This document shows positions 25,001-32,052 of a DNA stretch of 43,175 nucleotides, piece after piece. The stretch is taken from the NCBI RefSeq assembly GCF_902801725.1, contig NZ_CADCJB010000015.1, positions 47,667 through 90,841 of the forward strand, in the 5' to 3' direction. Under the pieces are notes generated by a model. The model had not been told where the DNA came from, did not search any database, and saw nothing but the letters and a program-made list of their open reading frames with translations. Origin of the DNA: an uncultured Methanobrevibacter sp. GTDB lineage: Archaea; Methanobacteriota; Methanobacteria; Methanobacteriales; Methanobacteriaceae. Each line of letters starts with the position of its first letter. Position 1 is the stretch's first letter. The position numbers and the translations under genes are program-made.

Positions 25001-26505
25001 GTATTTTGATAGTTAATGTTGATGGTAGAAACTATTCTGCCAAAGTTGTTGGAGGTGTTTGCAACATTAGTATTTCTGATTTGGATCCGGGCAATTATTC
25101 AGCAGCAATTAATTATACTGGTGATAATAATTACACCAATTCTTCTAAAATGGTCAATTTGGAAGTTCCTAAAATCAAAATTGATGTGGACAATAACACT
25201 TTGGTTGTAGATTCCAACATTAATCCGATTGTAATTACTTTAACATTGCCTAGTGATGCAACAGGTACATTAACAGTTAATGTAAACAGTAAAAATTACA
25301 CTCAGAAAGTAACTGATGGTAGAGCTATTGTAAATATTCCGGATTTAAACCCTGGAACATATACAGCACACATCACTTACAGCGGTGATAATAAATATGA
25401 AAATATCAACTTTAAAGATGAAATTCTAAATATTGATAAGTTACCGTCAAGCATCTCAGTTTCAGCTGCAGACATTAATGTTGGTGATGTTGCACTTGTA
25501 AACATTACAACCAGCACAGCTTCAGGTAAAGTAGTGGTAACAGTAAATAAAAAGGACTACAATGTCACTGTTACTAATTACATTGGCCAATTGACTATTT
25601 CTGGGTTGGTTGAAGGCAACTACAATGTCACTGCCAAATATTTAGGTGATGATACATATGCTGATTCAGTAAACACTACTGCTTTCAGTGTTTTAAAAGT
25701 TGAAGTGCCTATTGACAATGAGACTGTTACAATTCCGGACTCTGCAGATACTACCGCCTATAGTATTAATTTGCCGGAAGACGCAACTGGTACTTTAACA
25801 GTTAGTGTTGACGGTGTTCCTTATACTGCCACCTTAATCAACGGTAAGGCAACAGTTAACATTCCAGAGTTAACAGTCGGTTCTCACAACATTACTGTAA
25901 GCTATTCCGGTGACGCCAAGTATTCCCCAATTGTCAGGTCTGTTGTTGTCAATAAGACTGCTCCGGAGCATGTTCCGGTTATAAAATTAACAGGATCCAA
26001 TCTTATCATGCTCTACACAAGCGGCAAGTACTTTAAGGTCAGACTGACCAGTGACGGCAATGCATTTGCAGGAAAAACTGTTAAGATAACCATCAATGGC
26101 AAGACATATTCCAGAACCACTGATAAGAATGGTTATGCATCACTTAAAATCAGTCTGCCGCCTAAAACATACAAGGTCAAAGCAACCTACGGTAATTTAA
26201 CAGTCAATAAGAAAGTTGTTGTTAAAAGCATCATAAGTGCGAAAAACGTAAACGCCAAAAAGTCAGCAAAAACAGTTAAAATCAAAGTAACCCTCAAAAA
26301 AGTAAACGGAAAGTACCTCAAAAACAAGAAGGTAACTTTGAAATTCAACAAAAAGACTTTCAAGGCAAAAACAAATAAAAAAGGCGTTGTGACATTCACC
26401 ATCAAGAAGAATGTCTACAAGAAACTCAAAACAAACAAGAAATACGTCTATCAGGTGATTTACGGCAAGGACAAGGTCAAGAAAACTATAAAATTCAAAA
26501 AATAG
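19033..26505 (+). CDS. Giant adhesin-like protein with two beta-helices, Ig-like repeats and an embedded PQQ-like propeller
   Basis: This 2490-aa protein starts with a signal peptide (PVLILFVLFLSISMVSA). GGAG at 19021-19024 supports the start. A repetitive low-complexity linker (30-bp DNA repeats) follows. Residues about 100-520 form a beta-helix. Residues about 590-740 form a second one, opening VSKDNGNDNNNGISRETPVN. Four Ig-like repeats cover about 830-1180. Residues about 1182-1535 form a PQQ-like beta-propeller (APQWANEGGNTQNTHKSPY; LYLTTQSGIYCFN; LYFGSNNLFYALDSEGSVLW). Nine more Ig-like repeats of about 83 residues reach about 2310. The C-terminus is a Lys-rich Ig-like module (KTFKAKTNKKGVVTFTIKKN) shared with two other adhesins here. 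No transmembrane anchor is visible, so non-covalent attachment to pseudomurein through the basic module is an inference. Confidence 0.85.
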   Translation: MSIKPVLILFVLFLSISMVSANEMNDVNVTSTSVESPLEITDSVESPLEITDSIEDVNVTSTSVESPLEIIDCIEGMDDSNLNESNLLQVSSQDSMKSNNEIITVNNWDELQYYCAQTDKDYTLKLKENTNFYPTNPNNGGISQIKVKNNVKIIGSEGSYIGDVSPDARRIEFAAFLVEDNSLYGSLNFENVTFKYIYSVYSNALVSGTRDGIFIQMGGIRNNIFKNCIFHDILSQYGHATIVYLKKGTAILDNCSFINCTSGYGVVSVYDPNSVKSTDMIVRNCYFENNYATTEPGCINNCGKLTVYNTTFVKNRSFWWAGAIHTHSGGNTTIYDSRFIDNVAGWNGGALYTYAYLQIYNSVFIGNNCTTNNGGGAIGACSYQTDPHIYIEHCLFKDNSNNCWAPDDLSDGTGRGGAISLMDAGSIEVRDTTFVANSASRGTAICAFDVAAYGSPDIIIVNNSFINHTRVGDVLEVRVDGTILNVSDNYYYGNSVVFSNLTLIKLREDKEFATLQVNASLSKPQYYDSDILDKTWYDVYVNNKYVKTVNTTTFSIDFGDFDICDVYVIPTISNRKSNEVTVTSTRDYVFVSKDNGNDNNNGISRETPVNTIKRALELAKTCQNIILLGGDYSEENIQINYSVTIKGEGKATLTGATSFVSNSNFTLRNLKINNINKDTFIRQNADNLVISNCIITNNARLLVQNNGFTTITNSILLNNSNIIQGNNADLNYNWWGTALPDLNINKYITLNLTSNVNALENNQKANVKVDFYLNDGTKYHNLPEINLNITAINGVVNQNSIHADSNVVYTLTGFSDGILTVSYNDFKINETFKFLKSAPSMSLATEDVMVGDNLTITVTLPGDVEGNLTVNVGNISQSKVIESSKTVFTFSNLKADTYTISANYSGDKKYLFNTLTSTVNVNKYESRTVLTISTINVGEDVILTITITDTATGYITLSINNNTQTLALNNSKANYTIKNIKRGDYSITAVYNGDDKYLTSQDSKFIEVDNLNPTMTIQADDITYGETAIIKVTLNSNAGGEVIVTIDCITNSSKVVNGKAEVRFANLDAGQNKNITVFYSGDDTYFNLTNSSTFNIAKADLTFTIESKDIKIGQTAEILIKVPAKTSGTFTIDQTTINIPLFGEITYIIADLEIGNYTYTATYNGNNYNTVSETTSFKVCEYPAPQWANEGGNTQNTHKSPYETTTNGEIAFTIPFNQTLSGELAIDSEGNLYLTTQSGIYCFNQTNRLWYFTSTAAAGNLSGIAIGRDVIIAPKSGDTLYFINQNTGERYGSSNIYQGSSLFAPVIDSNATLYIVSEYQFTSQDYKLTVIPYKLWENGGEPTLINIGNAQPLCAPTLNENIIVVVSENRLRMIDAKTLQAISSKSANYQPVRPVIGDGNVVYAVLSNSIVAYNGNGVQVWKTKVTGGIGDTLAIDPEQAVYHINANGILYRYDIIDGKESKVSDLKITSGLLIGSDGTLYFGSNNLFYALDSEGSVLWKSDLKSKIIGNPVMDNSGLIYVPTESGITALTYAPLKEPNLKIQVDDIVKGQTATVTITWNNQTTGTVTCIVNGEKITANADDGRITKTISGLDIGYYDVDVSYLGDMRFTPTTAIKTFVVRSTDDVANNIQFDGNRTFSFNLNNAKGNLTVKINDKTYSKVLVNGKASIIIDNLNPGDWEAIVSYSGDSVYNSANRTFSVSVPKFNVTLNEQITTENVIAKISVTLPSDVTGNLTLSIGTKKYTEKVTNGKATIIVDDLPAGNYTATITYTGDNRYEMALKTVNLEVPKKAIEFNETTLSIETQDNTAIFSVNLPDDVTGNITVSINDDNLVKTLNRGKCIIEFKNLAAGNYEALINYTGDNNYEPATKSVRFSISMVNITLEDSNLFIENLTVTIKLYDDAKGNLSVIINNKEFSEVLVNGSASLEVTGLTPGNYTATVVYSGDDKYSIATKNVKLTVPKIISNLDNLVVSSNNNVINVSIDFGNDAGGILIVNVDGRNYSAKVVGGVCNISISDLDPGNYSAAINYTGDNNYTNSSKMVNLEVPKIKIDVDNNTLVVDSNINPIVITLTLPSDATGTLTVNVNSKNYTQKVTDGRAIVNIPDLNPGTYTAHITYSGDNKYENINFKDEILNIDKLPSSISVSAADINVGDVALVNITTSTASGKVVVTVNKKDYNVTVTNYIGQLTISGLVEGNYNVTAKYLGDDTYADSVNTTAFSVLKVEVPIDNETVTIPDSADTTAYSINLPEDATGTLTVSVDGVPYTATLINGKATVNIPELTVGSHNITVSYSGDAKYSPIVRSVVVNKTAPEHVPVIKLTGSNLIMLYTSGKYFKVRLTSDGNAFAGKTVKITINGKTYSRTTDKNGYASLKISLPPKTYKVKATYGNLTVNKKVVVKSIISAKNVNAKKSAKTVKIKVTLKKVNGKYLKNKKVTLKFNKKTFKAKTNKKGVVTFTIKKNVYKKLKTNKKYVYQVIYGKDKVKKTIKFKK
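19131..19190 (+). repeat. 30-bp tandem repeat in the adhesin N-terminus
   Basis: A 30-bp unit encoding the ten-residue period VESPLEITDS is repeated exactly at 19131-19160 and 19161-19190. A larger unit starting at 19111 (encoding VNVTSTSVESPLEI) recurs at 19201, 90 bp later. All repeats are in frame and lie just after the signal peptide, where length variation would change only a linker. Confidence 0.85.
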
Positions 26506-26541
26506 TGTGGGGATTATTCAACCCCACAGTTTTTCTTTTTT
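26506..26541 (+). terminator. Strong hairpin terminator after the giant adhesin
   Basis: TGTGGGG at 26506-26512 and CCCCACA at 26522-26528 form a seven-pair GC-rich stem immediately after the TAG stop, followed by GTTTTTCTTTTTTT. This is the clearest terminator-like structure in the window. Confidence 0.75.
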
Positions 26542-26787
26542 TAAGTATGGATAACACAATCCATAAAGACTCATTTCAACACCAACATCTAATTTAATTA
26601 AAAAACCGTTTAATTAAAACAATATATTATCACTCAAATTATAGTATTTTCAATCATCGTTTTCATTTAATGAATTCTTTTAGAAACAGTATTTCCTGTT
26701 GTGGTTTCCATTTATTCACTTAAACTATTTGTACTTGAATTTTCACTATATTAGTTCCCATTCATTAAAATTTAGAGGTGAATAAAC

Positions 26788-27837
26788 ATGTTTTATCAAA
26801 ACGACCAGAAACTGATAAATGACTTCCATATGAAATCAGGTCACAGCATGGGCTCAATAAGGTCTTATAGGACAGTCTTCAACAACTACTGCAGTTTTCA
26901 CTCAATGAGCTTGTCCGACCTTTTAGCTGAAGCAATCACAGAACAGGAAAACAGAATTCCGGAAAACCAGCTAAGCATCTATGACAGGATTCTTTCATTT
27001 AGAAACCATATGATTAGCAATTATGTTGGAAATACAATCACAAATTCAATATCTAAAATCAAAACATTCTACCACTACAACAGAGTAACCCTGCCGTTCA
27101 TCCCGCCGCTGAATCCTAAAAGCATCAAAAGAAATGATGTCATATCATTTTCTGACCTGCCGACCAAGGATGAGTTGCGTCTGGCCTTGGATTTTGCCGA
27201 TGATAATCTGAAGCTCTGGATTTTAACAATCCTCTCATCGGGAATGACAAGAGCCGAAGCCAAGTCAATCACTAACGGGATGTTTTTTGACTGGACAAGC
27301 CAGTACCATAAAAAGGACAACTTCGAGGATGCGATTAAATACCTCTCAAGAAAGAACAACGTGGTGTGCACATGTAATCTAATCCGTCAAAAGACTGACA
27401 AGCCATACTACACTTTCCTCAATCCCGAATGCGTTCAAAGGATTGCCAAAATAAAACGAAAACAGAACGACTTTGAGTTAGAAGACCCGCTTTTGAAATA
27501 TGAGGTAAATCATGTCACCGATAAGTTCAGAAGCCTGAATGATTATCTGGGTTTGGGTGAGGTTGGAGGCTATGCCCGCCTGAGGCCCCACATGCTTCGT
27601 AAATTCCATTCGACCCATCTGAATCAGGGGTCATTGCTTGACGGGCAGCTGAGCATGGATGAAATTGATATCCTCCACGGCCGTGGAAAAAACAAGACAA
27701 GAGAGTCCTATTTCAAGGACAATCCCGAGTTTTTAAAGTTCGAGTATATCAAGGTGATGAACAACGTTTCGCTTTATCGTAGATACGATTGGAAAATAGT
27801 CAACGGAAAGGTCAAGGTGACCTCAAAGCCTTTATGA
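26788..27837 (+). CDS. Tyrosine recombinase / site-specific integrase
   Basis: This 349-aa protein has an N-terminal SAM-like core-binding domain (residues about 5-100) and a C-terminal catalytic domain. The active-site set can be read: R155 in LSSGMTRAEAKSI, a hairpin lysine K203 in RQKTDKPYYTF, H268-M-L-R271 in RPHMLRKFHSTHL, H297 in ILHGRG, and Y308 in RESYFKDN (Y320 is an alternative). The expected role is integration and excision of the provirus. GAGGTG lies ten bases upstream of the ATG. It is less AT-rich than its neighbours. It stands alone between two terminators and has no tRNA next to it, so the attachment site is not identified. Confidence 0.9.
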   Translation: MFYQNDQKLINDFHMKSGHSMGSIRSYRTVFNNYCSFHSMSLSDLLAEAITEQENRIPENQLSIYDRILSFRNHMISNYVGNTITNSISKIKTFYHYNRVTLPFIPPLNPKSIKRNDVISFSDLPTKDELRLALDFADDNLKLWILTILSSGMTRAEAKSITNGMFFDWTSQYHKKDNFEDAIKYLSRKNNVVCTCNLIRQKTDKPYYTFLNPECVQRIAKIKRKQNDFELEDPLLKYEVNHVTDKFRSLNDYLGLGEVGGYARLRPHMLRKFHSTHLNQGSLLDGQLSMDEIDILHGRGKNKTRESYFKDNPEFLKFEYIKVMNNVSLYRRYDWKIVNGKVKVTSKPL

Positions 27838-27923
27838 ATTGTAATGTAAATATTGTTTTCACGTTGTAATTTTCTAAACTGGGAGCAACAAATTTAATAG
27901 CTATAATATATAAATAATATAAT

Positions 27924-28742
27924 ATGAAAGATAATAAAAAAGATAATATAATTTGGACAAGCTTTTGCCAGGCAATGAATTCCATCGCCTACTGGCTAAT
28001 CCAAAACAATAAGAAGTACAAGAAGCGTGACTACTACCAGATACTGTCATTGAAGGGCAGTTGTAAAGATATTGAAAAGAAAGCTAAAAAACTTGGAAAT
28101 GATAAGCTGGTGGCAATGTATACAATGGCCTTAATCAAAGACAACAAGTCCTTGGAGTTCCTTCCAAACTATGTGACATTAAAAGACGGAACCCAAATCG
28201 ACAAGGCTGAATATGTGGACATGGCCATAAGGACTGAAAGCTACATCAGAGCAAACAAAAGACTTCCAGCTATCGTATACAGAATGTCAAAGCTTCCGGA
28301 TTACAAGGATTCCACAATGAAGCTGTTTACCAAAACATTCAACTTCAAAGGAAATACAATTGATGAAGCTTTAGCCATTATAGCAAAAAAAGAATTATAC
28401 AGCAAATACTTTGATTCACAAAAGACAGACAAGAAAACAATCAATGATGCTAGTCGGGATAAAGGTTCCAACTGTGTGGACTGGGGACAGGTATATTACA
28501 GGATAGCCAAATCCTTAGGATATGATGTGCAGTTTGTCCATGTCAAATGCAGAGTGTCCGGAACAGGCCATATCAGATTAAGACTTAGACATAAGAAACA
28601 TACTTCAGGTAACTGGATTAACAGGGATCCTGCTGCAGTGGCGGATACGACTTCAGGAAATGTCAGATCTATCTGGTGTGAAGATGGAAATCTTATAGCT
28701 TATGATCCATCCTGGATATTCACAGATTTATATTCAAGTTAA
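27924..28742 (+). CDS. Pseudomurein endoisopeptidase (peptidase C71, PeiW/PeiP-like)
   Basis: This 272-aa provirus lysin would cut the epsilon-Ala-Lys isopeptide bond of pseudomurein to release virus from the cell. The N-terminal half contains pseudomurein-binding-repeat-like segments: NYVTLKDGTQIDKAEYVDMA and RTESYIRANKRLPAIVYRM (about 80-145). The C-terminal half is a transglutaminase-like C71 domain with a readable triad: C184 in GSNCVDWGQVYYRIAKSLGY, H216 in GTGHIRLRLRH, and D235 in NRDPAAVAD. Its size is close to known phage PeiW-type enzymes. There is no signal peptide, as in those. No ribosome-binding site is seen, and the A/T-only sequence before the ATG suggests a leaderless mRNA. 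A terminator hairpin overlaps its stop codon. Confidence 0.9.
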   Translation: MKDNKKDNIIWTSFCQAMNSIAYWLIQNNKKYKKRDYYQILSLKGSCKDIEKKAKKLGNDKLVAMYTMALIKDNKSLEFLPNYVTLKDGTQIDKAEYVDMAIRTESYIRANKRLPAIVYRMSKLPDYKDSTMKLFTKTFNFKGNTIDEALAIIAKKELYSKYFDSQKTDKKTINDASRDKGSNCVDWGQVYYRIAKSLGYDVQFVHVKCRVSGTGHIRLRLRHKKHTSGNWINRDPAAVADTTSGNVRSIWCEDGNLIAYDPSWIFTDLYSS

Positions 28743-28770
28743 CAGTTAATGTTAACTTCTTTTTCTTTTC
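28736..28770 (+). terminator. Perfect hairpin terminator after the lysin gene
   Basis: AAGTTAACA at 28736-28744 pairs perfectly with TGTTAACTT at 28750-28758 (loop GTTAA), followed by CTTTTTCTTTTC. The 5' arm includes the lysin stop codon TAA at 28740-28742. Confidence 0.7.
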
Positions 28771-29074
28771 TTTACATTAACACCCATCATTAATTATTCG
28801 AAACTTACTTTTTAAAACAATTTCATACTACTCCGATTTCAAATAGTGTCCGATTTTCAAAAACCCTTCCGTTAATGTAAATTACAACTCACTAAATTAA
28901 AACCATTACATTTTCCATCGATTATATTGACCGTATCTTCTTGGAAACTAACGAGGAAAACAAAGATGAAAATCAGTATTCCGGAACTTGAGATATTGAA
29001 ACTGACAATGATAATTTTATATATTTGAAATAATAAAATATTATATTAATTATTATATACAGGTTGTAATAGCT
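28771..29074. other. Intergenic region with a possible decayed acidic ORF
   Basis: About 300 bases separate the lysin terminator from the 64-aa gene. A plus-strand stretch near 28918-29030 reads IDYIDRIFLETNEENKDENQ, meets a TGA, and continues DIETDNDNFIYLK before a stop. It has no start codon and may be the relic of a lost provirus gene. The right end is A/T-only and holds the promoter for 29075. Confidence 0.3.
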
Positions 29075-29269
29075 ATGGCCAATATAAATAATACCTCATC
29101 CTACATGGATGAAGCTAAAAAGCAAATTATCAAAGAGTCAAATTATACCTATAGAGATGCCCTTGAAGTTTCAGCTTTTCTCATTGAAACCGGAAGGTTC
29201 GAAAGGTTCTACAAGGAAATGCAGATTGCAGACCTTCAAAAAGAACTTGAAGAAATGGATGATGAATAA
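29075..29269 (+). CDS. Small provirus protein, 64 aa
   Basis: I recognise no named family. The protein is helical and acidic, with a central TYRDALEVSAFLIETGRFER segment and a charged helix at the end (LQKELEEMDDE). A weak GGTTG lies ten bases before the ATG and an A/T-only promoter-like tract precedes it. An overlapping plus-strand frame at 29109-29306 is probably a shadow. Its D-x-LEVSA segment resembles KDAYELGAKLIAMG in the next small gene, so the two may be related. Its place between lysin and terminase suggests a provirus regulatory or accessory role. Confidence 0.5.
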   Translation: MANINNTSSYMDEAKKQIIKESNYTYRDALEVSAFLIETGRFERFYKEMQIADLQKELEEMDDE

Positions 29270-29411
29270 GACTTCAAATAATATGTCTCCAGGATATAAC
29301 TCTTAAAAAAAACTATTTTTGATTTGTGAAGGTAATAATAAAATTTATTATTACTTTTATATTTTTTATATAATATAATTTTATATATAATACATAATAA
29401 AATTATATATT

Positions 29412-29660
29412 ATGTTACTTGAAAAAACCAACATTAGTGCAAGAGTCGAAATAACTCTCAAAAAAATTGTTGAAGATTCAGCCTTCACCCACAAGGACGC
29501 ATATGAACTTGGAGCAAAGTTAATAGCTATGGGAAATGCAGAAGACACATTAGCACTAATAAACACCAACCCGGATTTTGATAGAATCATAAAACAAACC
29601 GAATACCGATTGATTGAAGCAAGAAAACAAGAGATTGAAAGAGAATTAAAAGATTTATAG
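29412..29660 (+). CDS. Small provirus protein, 82 aa
   Basis: This helical 82-aa protein contains FTHKDAYELGAKLIAMGNAE, alignable with the core of the 64-aa protein at 29075, and ends in a strongly charged helix (RLIEARKQEIERELKDL). There is no ribosome-binding site. A TATA-like ATTTTATATATAAT-type tract centred about 26 bases upstream suggests a leaderless mRNA. It ends 14 bases before the terminase small-subunit-like gene, whose ribosome-binding site follows its stop, so it is probably the first gene of the packaging operon. Function unknown. Confidence 0.55.
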   Translation: MLLEKTNISARVEITLKKIVEDSAFTHKDAYELGAKLIAMGNAEDTLALINTNPDFDRIIKQTEYRLIEARKQEIERELKDL

Positions 29661-29674
29661 GAGGAACCATCACC

Positions 29675-30484
29675 ATGGGTCGAGGAAATTCTGATATCCT
29701 CTACTTTTTAGAACAGCATAAACAAGAGATAATAAACTGTTGCAAGAAAGGAATGAGCAATAATGAAGTTAAAGAATTGCTAAAAAGAAAATACGGACGG
29801 GAGGTAGCTGATGCCACATACAGGAAATTCAAAGCCAAATTGAATCTGACAAAAAATGATTTCCTGGAAACAATGCTGGATGAAATAATAGCTATGAAAA
29901 CATCCAGTGCAACAGATGCAAGTATTCGAAGATGGTTAGCTGAAGAACATGAATTTGAAGTGAGCAGAGCAACATTTTCAAGATTCAAAAAGAAATATCA
30001 CCTGACGGATAATGATAAAGACCCAAGAGCAAGAGATAAGCAAGCTTTAACCAATAGAGCAATCACACAAAAGCAAATAACAGACAATAACGTTCATCAA
30101 GACAATATCGACATGGCCATTGATACCATACTCCAACAACAAGTCACAGACATCAAAACGGGACTTGAAAACTTAGATAAAATAACAAAAAATGCAGTAG
30201 GCATTGAAATTGACTTTGAAAAGCTGGACCAGGAAGTAAGATATAATGCAAACGAAAAAAGCTTAGCAAGATATCTGATTGATTTAGCAGAACTAAAAAT
30301 AAGATACTTAGAATTATCTGTTAAAGCATTTGAAGCTAAAAACAAATTATTCAAAGATGAAATGGATAGACTATTCAAAAACAGAGTTCTTGAACTAGAA
30401 GATAAGAAAATAGAGATGTCTCAAAAAGACATAATGAATGAGATAGAAATCCTTGCAAAACAAATAGATGATAATAATGTATGA
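29675..30484 (+). CDS. Terminase small-subunit-like DNA-binding protein
   Basis: This 269-aa protein lies directly upstream of and overlaps the large terminase gene. Its N-terminus holds two similar helix-turn-helix-like units: residues about 8-55 (KGMSNNEVKELLKRKYGREV...ATYRKFKAKLNLT) and about 66-112 (SSATDASIRRWLAEEHEFEV...ATFSRFKKKYHLT). This fits a small terminase subunit that recognises packaging sites. The C-terminal third (about 190-269) is a long charged coiled coil suited to oligomerisation. AGGAGG lies 11 bases upstream of the ATG at 29675. I infer the role from position and architecture; sequence alone does not prove it. Confidence 0.65.
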   Translation: MGRGNSDILYFLEQHKQEIINCCKKGMSNNEVKELLKRKYGREVADATYRKFKAKLNLTKNDFLETMLDEIIAMKTSSATDASIRRWLAEEHEFEVSRATFSRFKKKYHLTDNDKDPRARDKQALTNRAITQKQITDNNVHQDNIDMAIDTILQQQVTDIKTGLENLDKITKNAVGIEIDFEKLDQEVRYNANEKSLARYLIDLAELKIRYLELSVKAFEAKNKLFKDEMDRLFKNRVLELEDKKIEMSQKDIMNEIEILAKQIDDNNV

Positions 30485-31886
30485 TGAAAACGGCAAATTC
30501 TATTTAGATGCAAAGGATAAAGCTATTCTTCAGAAATGTGTATATGAAAATCCATATATACCTTTCAATCCATTTCCAAAGCAAGCAGAAATGATATTAG
30601 CTACAGAAAAGGAAGTTTTAATTGGTGGTGCAGCTGGAGGAAGTAAATCAACCAGTCTGTTAATGAGAGCATTATTTTATGTTGAAGATGATGCCAATGA
30701 ATACCATGCATTAATCCTGAGACGTACATTATCTGACTTGAAACGTAAAGGAGCTTTAATACATAAAACTAGTCAATGGCTTAACAGAAAGGAAATCCAA
30801 AACGATCCGGCTATTAGGCCTAAGTGGGACGGTACTGAACATTCATGGACATTTCCAAACGGCAATTCATTAACATTCGGATATTTAAGAAACATCAACG
30901 ACTTAGATACTTATCAAGGTTCAGAATATCAATTCATAGGAATAGATGAATTGACACAACTTGAAAGATTCAAATATATTTACATGAGGTCTCGTGTAAG
31001 GAAAACCAAAGACAATAGACTACCAACACAGTTAATGTGCTCAAGTAATCCAGGTAAGCGTGGGAATAAATGGGTGCGTGAAAGATTCATAGAAAAAATC
31101 GACACGGACATTCAGGACAAATCACAAATAAGATTCATCAGTTCCAGTTATTTAGATAACATCTATCTGGACAGAAATGATTATGAAGAATACTTGATGG
31201 GTCTTGACAGAGTAACAAGAGAACAATTAATGAACGGTAACTGGTATGCTAGTGTTAAAGGTCAGCTATTTGATGAATCAGACTTCCACATAATCTCTCA
31301 TGATGAATACATGAAAATACCAATAGTTAGAATTATCAGGTATTGGGATCTTGCAGCTACTGAAGTATTGAATGATGACAAATTGAGAGGCAGTGATCCA
31401 GATTACACTGCAGGAGTTTTACTGGCTAAAGATCTAAACGGCAACATCTATATTCTGGATTCATATGAATTTCAACTTGAGTCAAGAAACTTAATCAATG
31501 AAATTATCAATACTGCAGCACGTGACAAGTCAGATGTGCAATATATAGAACTTGACGGCAGTACTGGTAAAAACTTCGGATTATTAATTATCGATGAATT
31601 AAACAGAAGAGGATTTACAACAGGCACTGGAAATTCACGTGAAAATAAAGTAGACCGTGCAAGAAGAGTTTCTGCAGACATTCAACTTAACGGAATATAT
31701 CTGGTCGGCAAAGATAGAACAGGGTTCACTAAAAAATGGGCTATGGAATTTTTAGAAAAAATTACGGCATATCCAAATGAAGCTATTCATGATGATTGTG
31801 TAGTGGCATTTACTGGAGGTTATGAAAAAATAGTTAGTGAAACTCAAAGTAAAAGAGTTGATGTGGATAGATGGTATTCCACATGA
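30468..31886 (+). CDS. Phage terminase large subunit
   Basis: This 472-aa DNA-packaging motor is complete. The N-terminal ATPase has Walker A GGAAGGSKST (53-62), Walker B FIGIDE (156-161) and the coupling motif SSNPG (192-196). The C-terminal RNase-H-like nuclease has the expected acidic residues: D294 in RYWDLAATE, D363 in IELDGSTGKN, and D442/D443 in HDDCVVAFTGG. The start is 30468 or the ATG at 30477; neither has a ribosome-binding site, and both overlap the upstream gene, so coupling is likely. After its stop the virus genes end: no portal, protease or capsid gene follows, and a host gene begins within 170 bases. Confidence 0.93.
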   Translation: MIIMYDENGKFYLDAKDKAILQKCVYENPYIPFNPFPKQAEMILATEKEVLIGGAAGGSKSTSLLMRALFYVEDDANEYHALILRRTLSDLKRKGALIHKTSQWLNRKEIQNDPAIRPKWDGTEHSWTFPNGNSLTFGYLRNINDLDTYQGSEYQFIGIDELTQLERFKYIYMRSRVRKTKDNRLPTQLMCSSNPGKRGNKWVRERFIEKIDTDIQDKSQIRFISSSYLDNIYLDRNDYEEYLMGLDRVTREQLMNGNWYASVKGQLFDESDFHIISHDEYMKIPIVRIIRYWDLAATEVLNDDKLRGSDPDYTAGVLLAKDLNGNIYILDSYEFQLESRNLINEIINTAARDKSDVQYIELDGSTGKNFGLLIIDELNRRGFTTGTGNSRENKVDRARRVSADIQLNGIYLVGKDRTGFTKKWAMEFLEKITAYPNEAIHDDCVVAFTGGYEKIVSETQSKRVDVDRWYST

Positions 31887-31944
31887 TAAAATAATTTTAT
31901 GTTGTTTTTGATTGTAATGCATCTATTTATTATATCAATTATAT

Positions 31945-31984
31945 AAACCAAATAATAAGATGGTACTTGTTACATTTTTGGTTT
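31945..31984. repeat. 8-bp inverted repeat between terminase and nnr
   Basis: AAACCAAA at 31945-31952 and TTTGGTTT at 31977-31984 could form a hairpin with a 24-base loop. It sits at the right boundary of the provirus cassette and may be a weak terminator or a boundary scar. Confidence 0.3.
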
Positions 31985-32052
31985 CAAAAAAATTTAATTA
32001 ATAGTAAAAACAATAGAATATATTGTCGTAGAGAGTAAAAGTGTGGGATATT

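Noticed and set aside
26187-26405. Hydrophobic minus-strand ORF in the adhesin C-terminus
   Set aside because: Lys-rich coding DNA reads as Phe/Leu-rich protein on the opposite strand; similar shadows occur at 18482-18811 and 42654-43055.
26542-26787. tRNA gene or attachment site next to the integrase
   Set aside because: I found no cloverleaf, no T-loop consensus and no convincing direct repeat pair flanking 26.8-31.9 kb by eye.
29109-29306. Alternative plus-strand ORF overlapping the 64-aa gene
   Set aside because: Shifted frame with basic low-complexity product; the 64-aa frame has the better start context and a motif shared with the neighbouring small gene.
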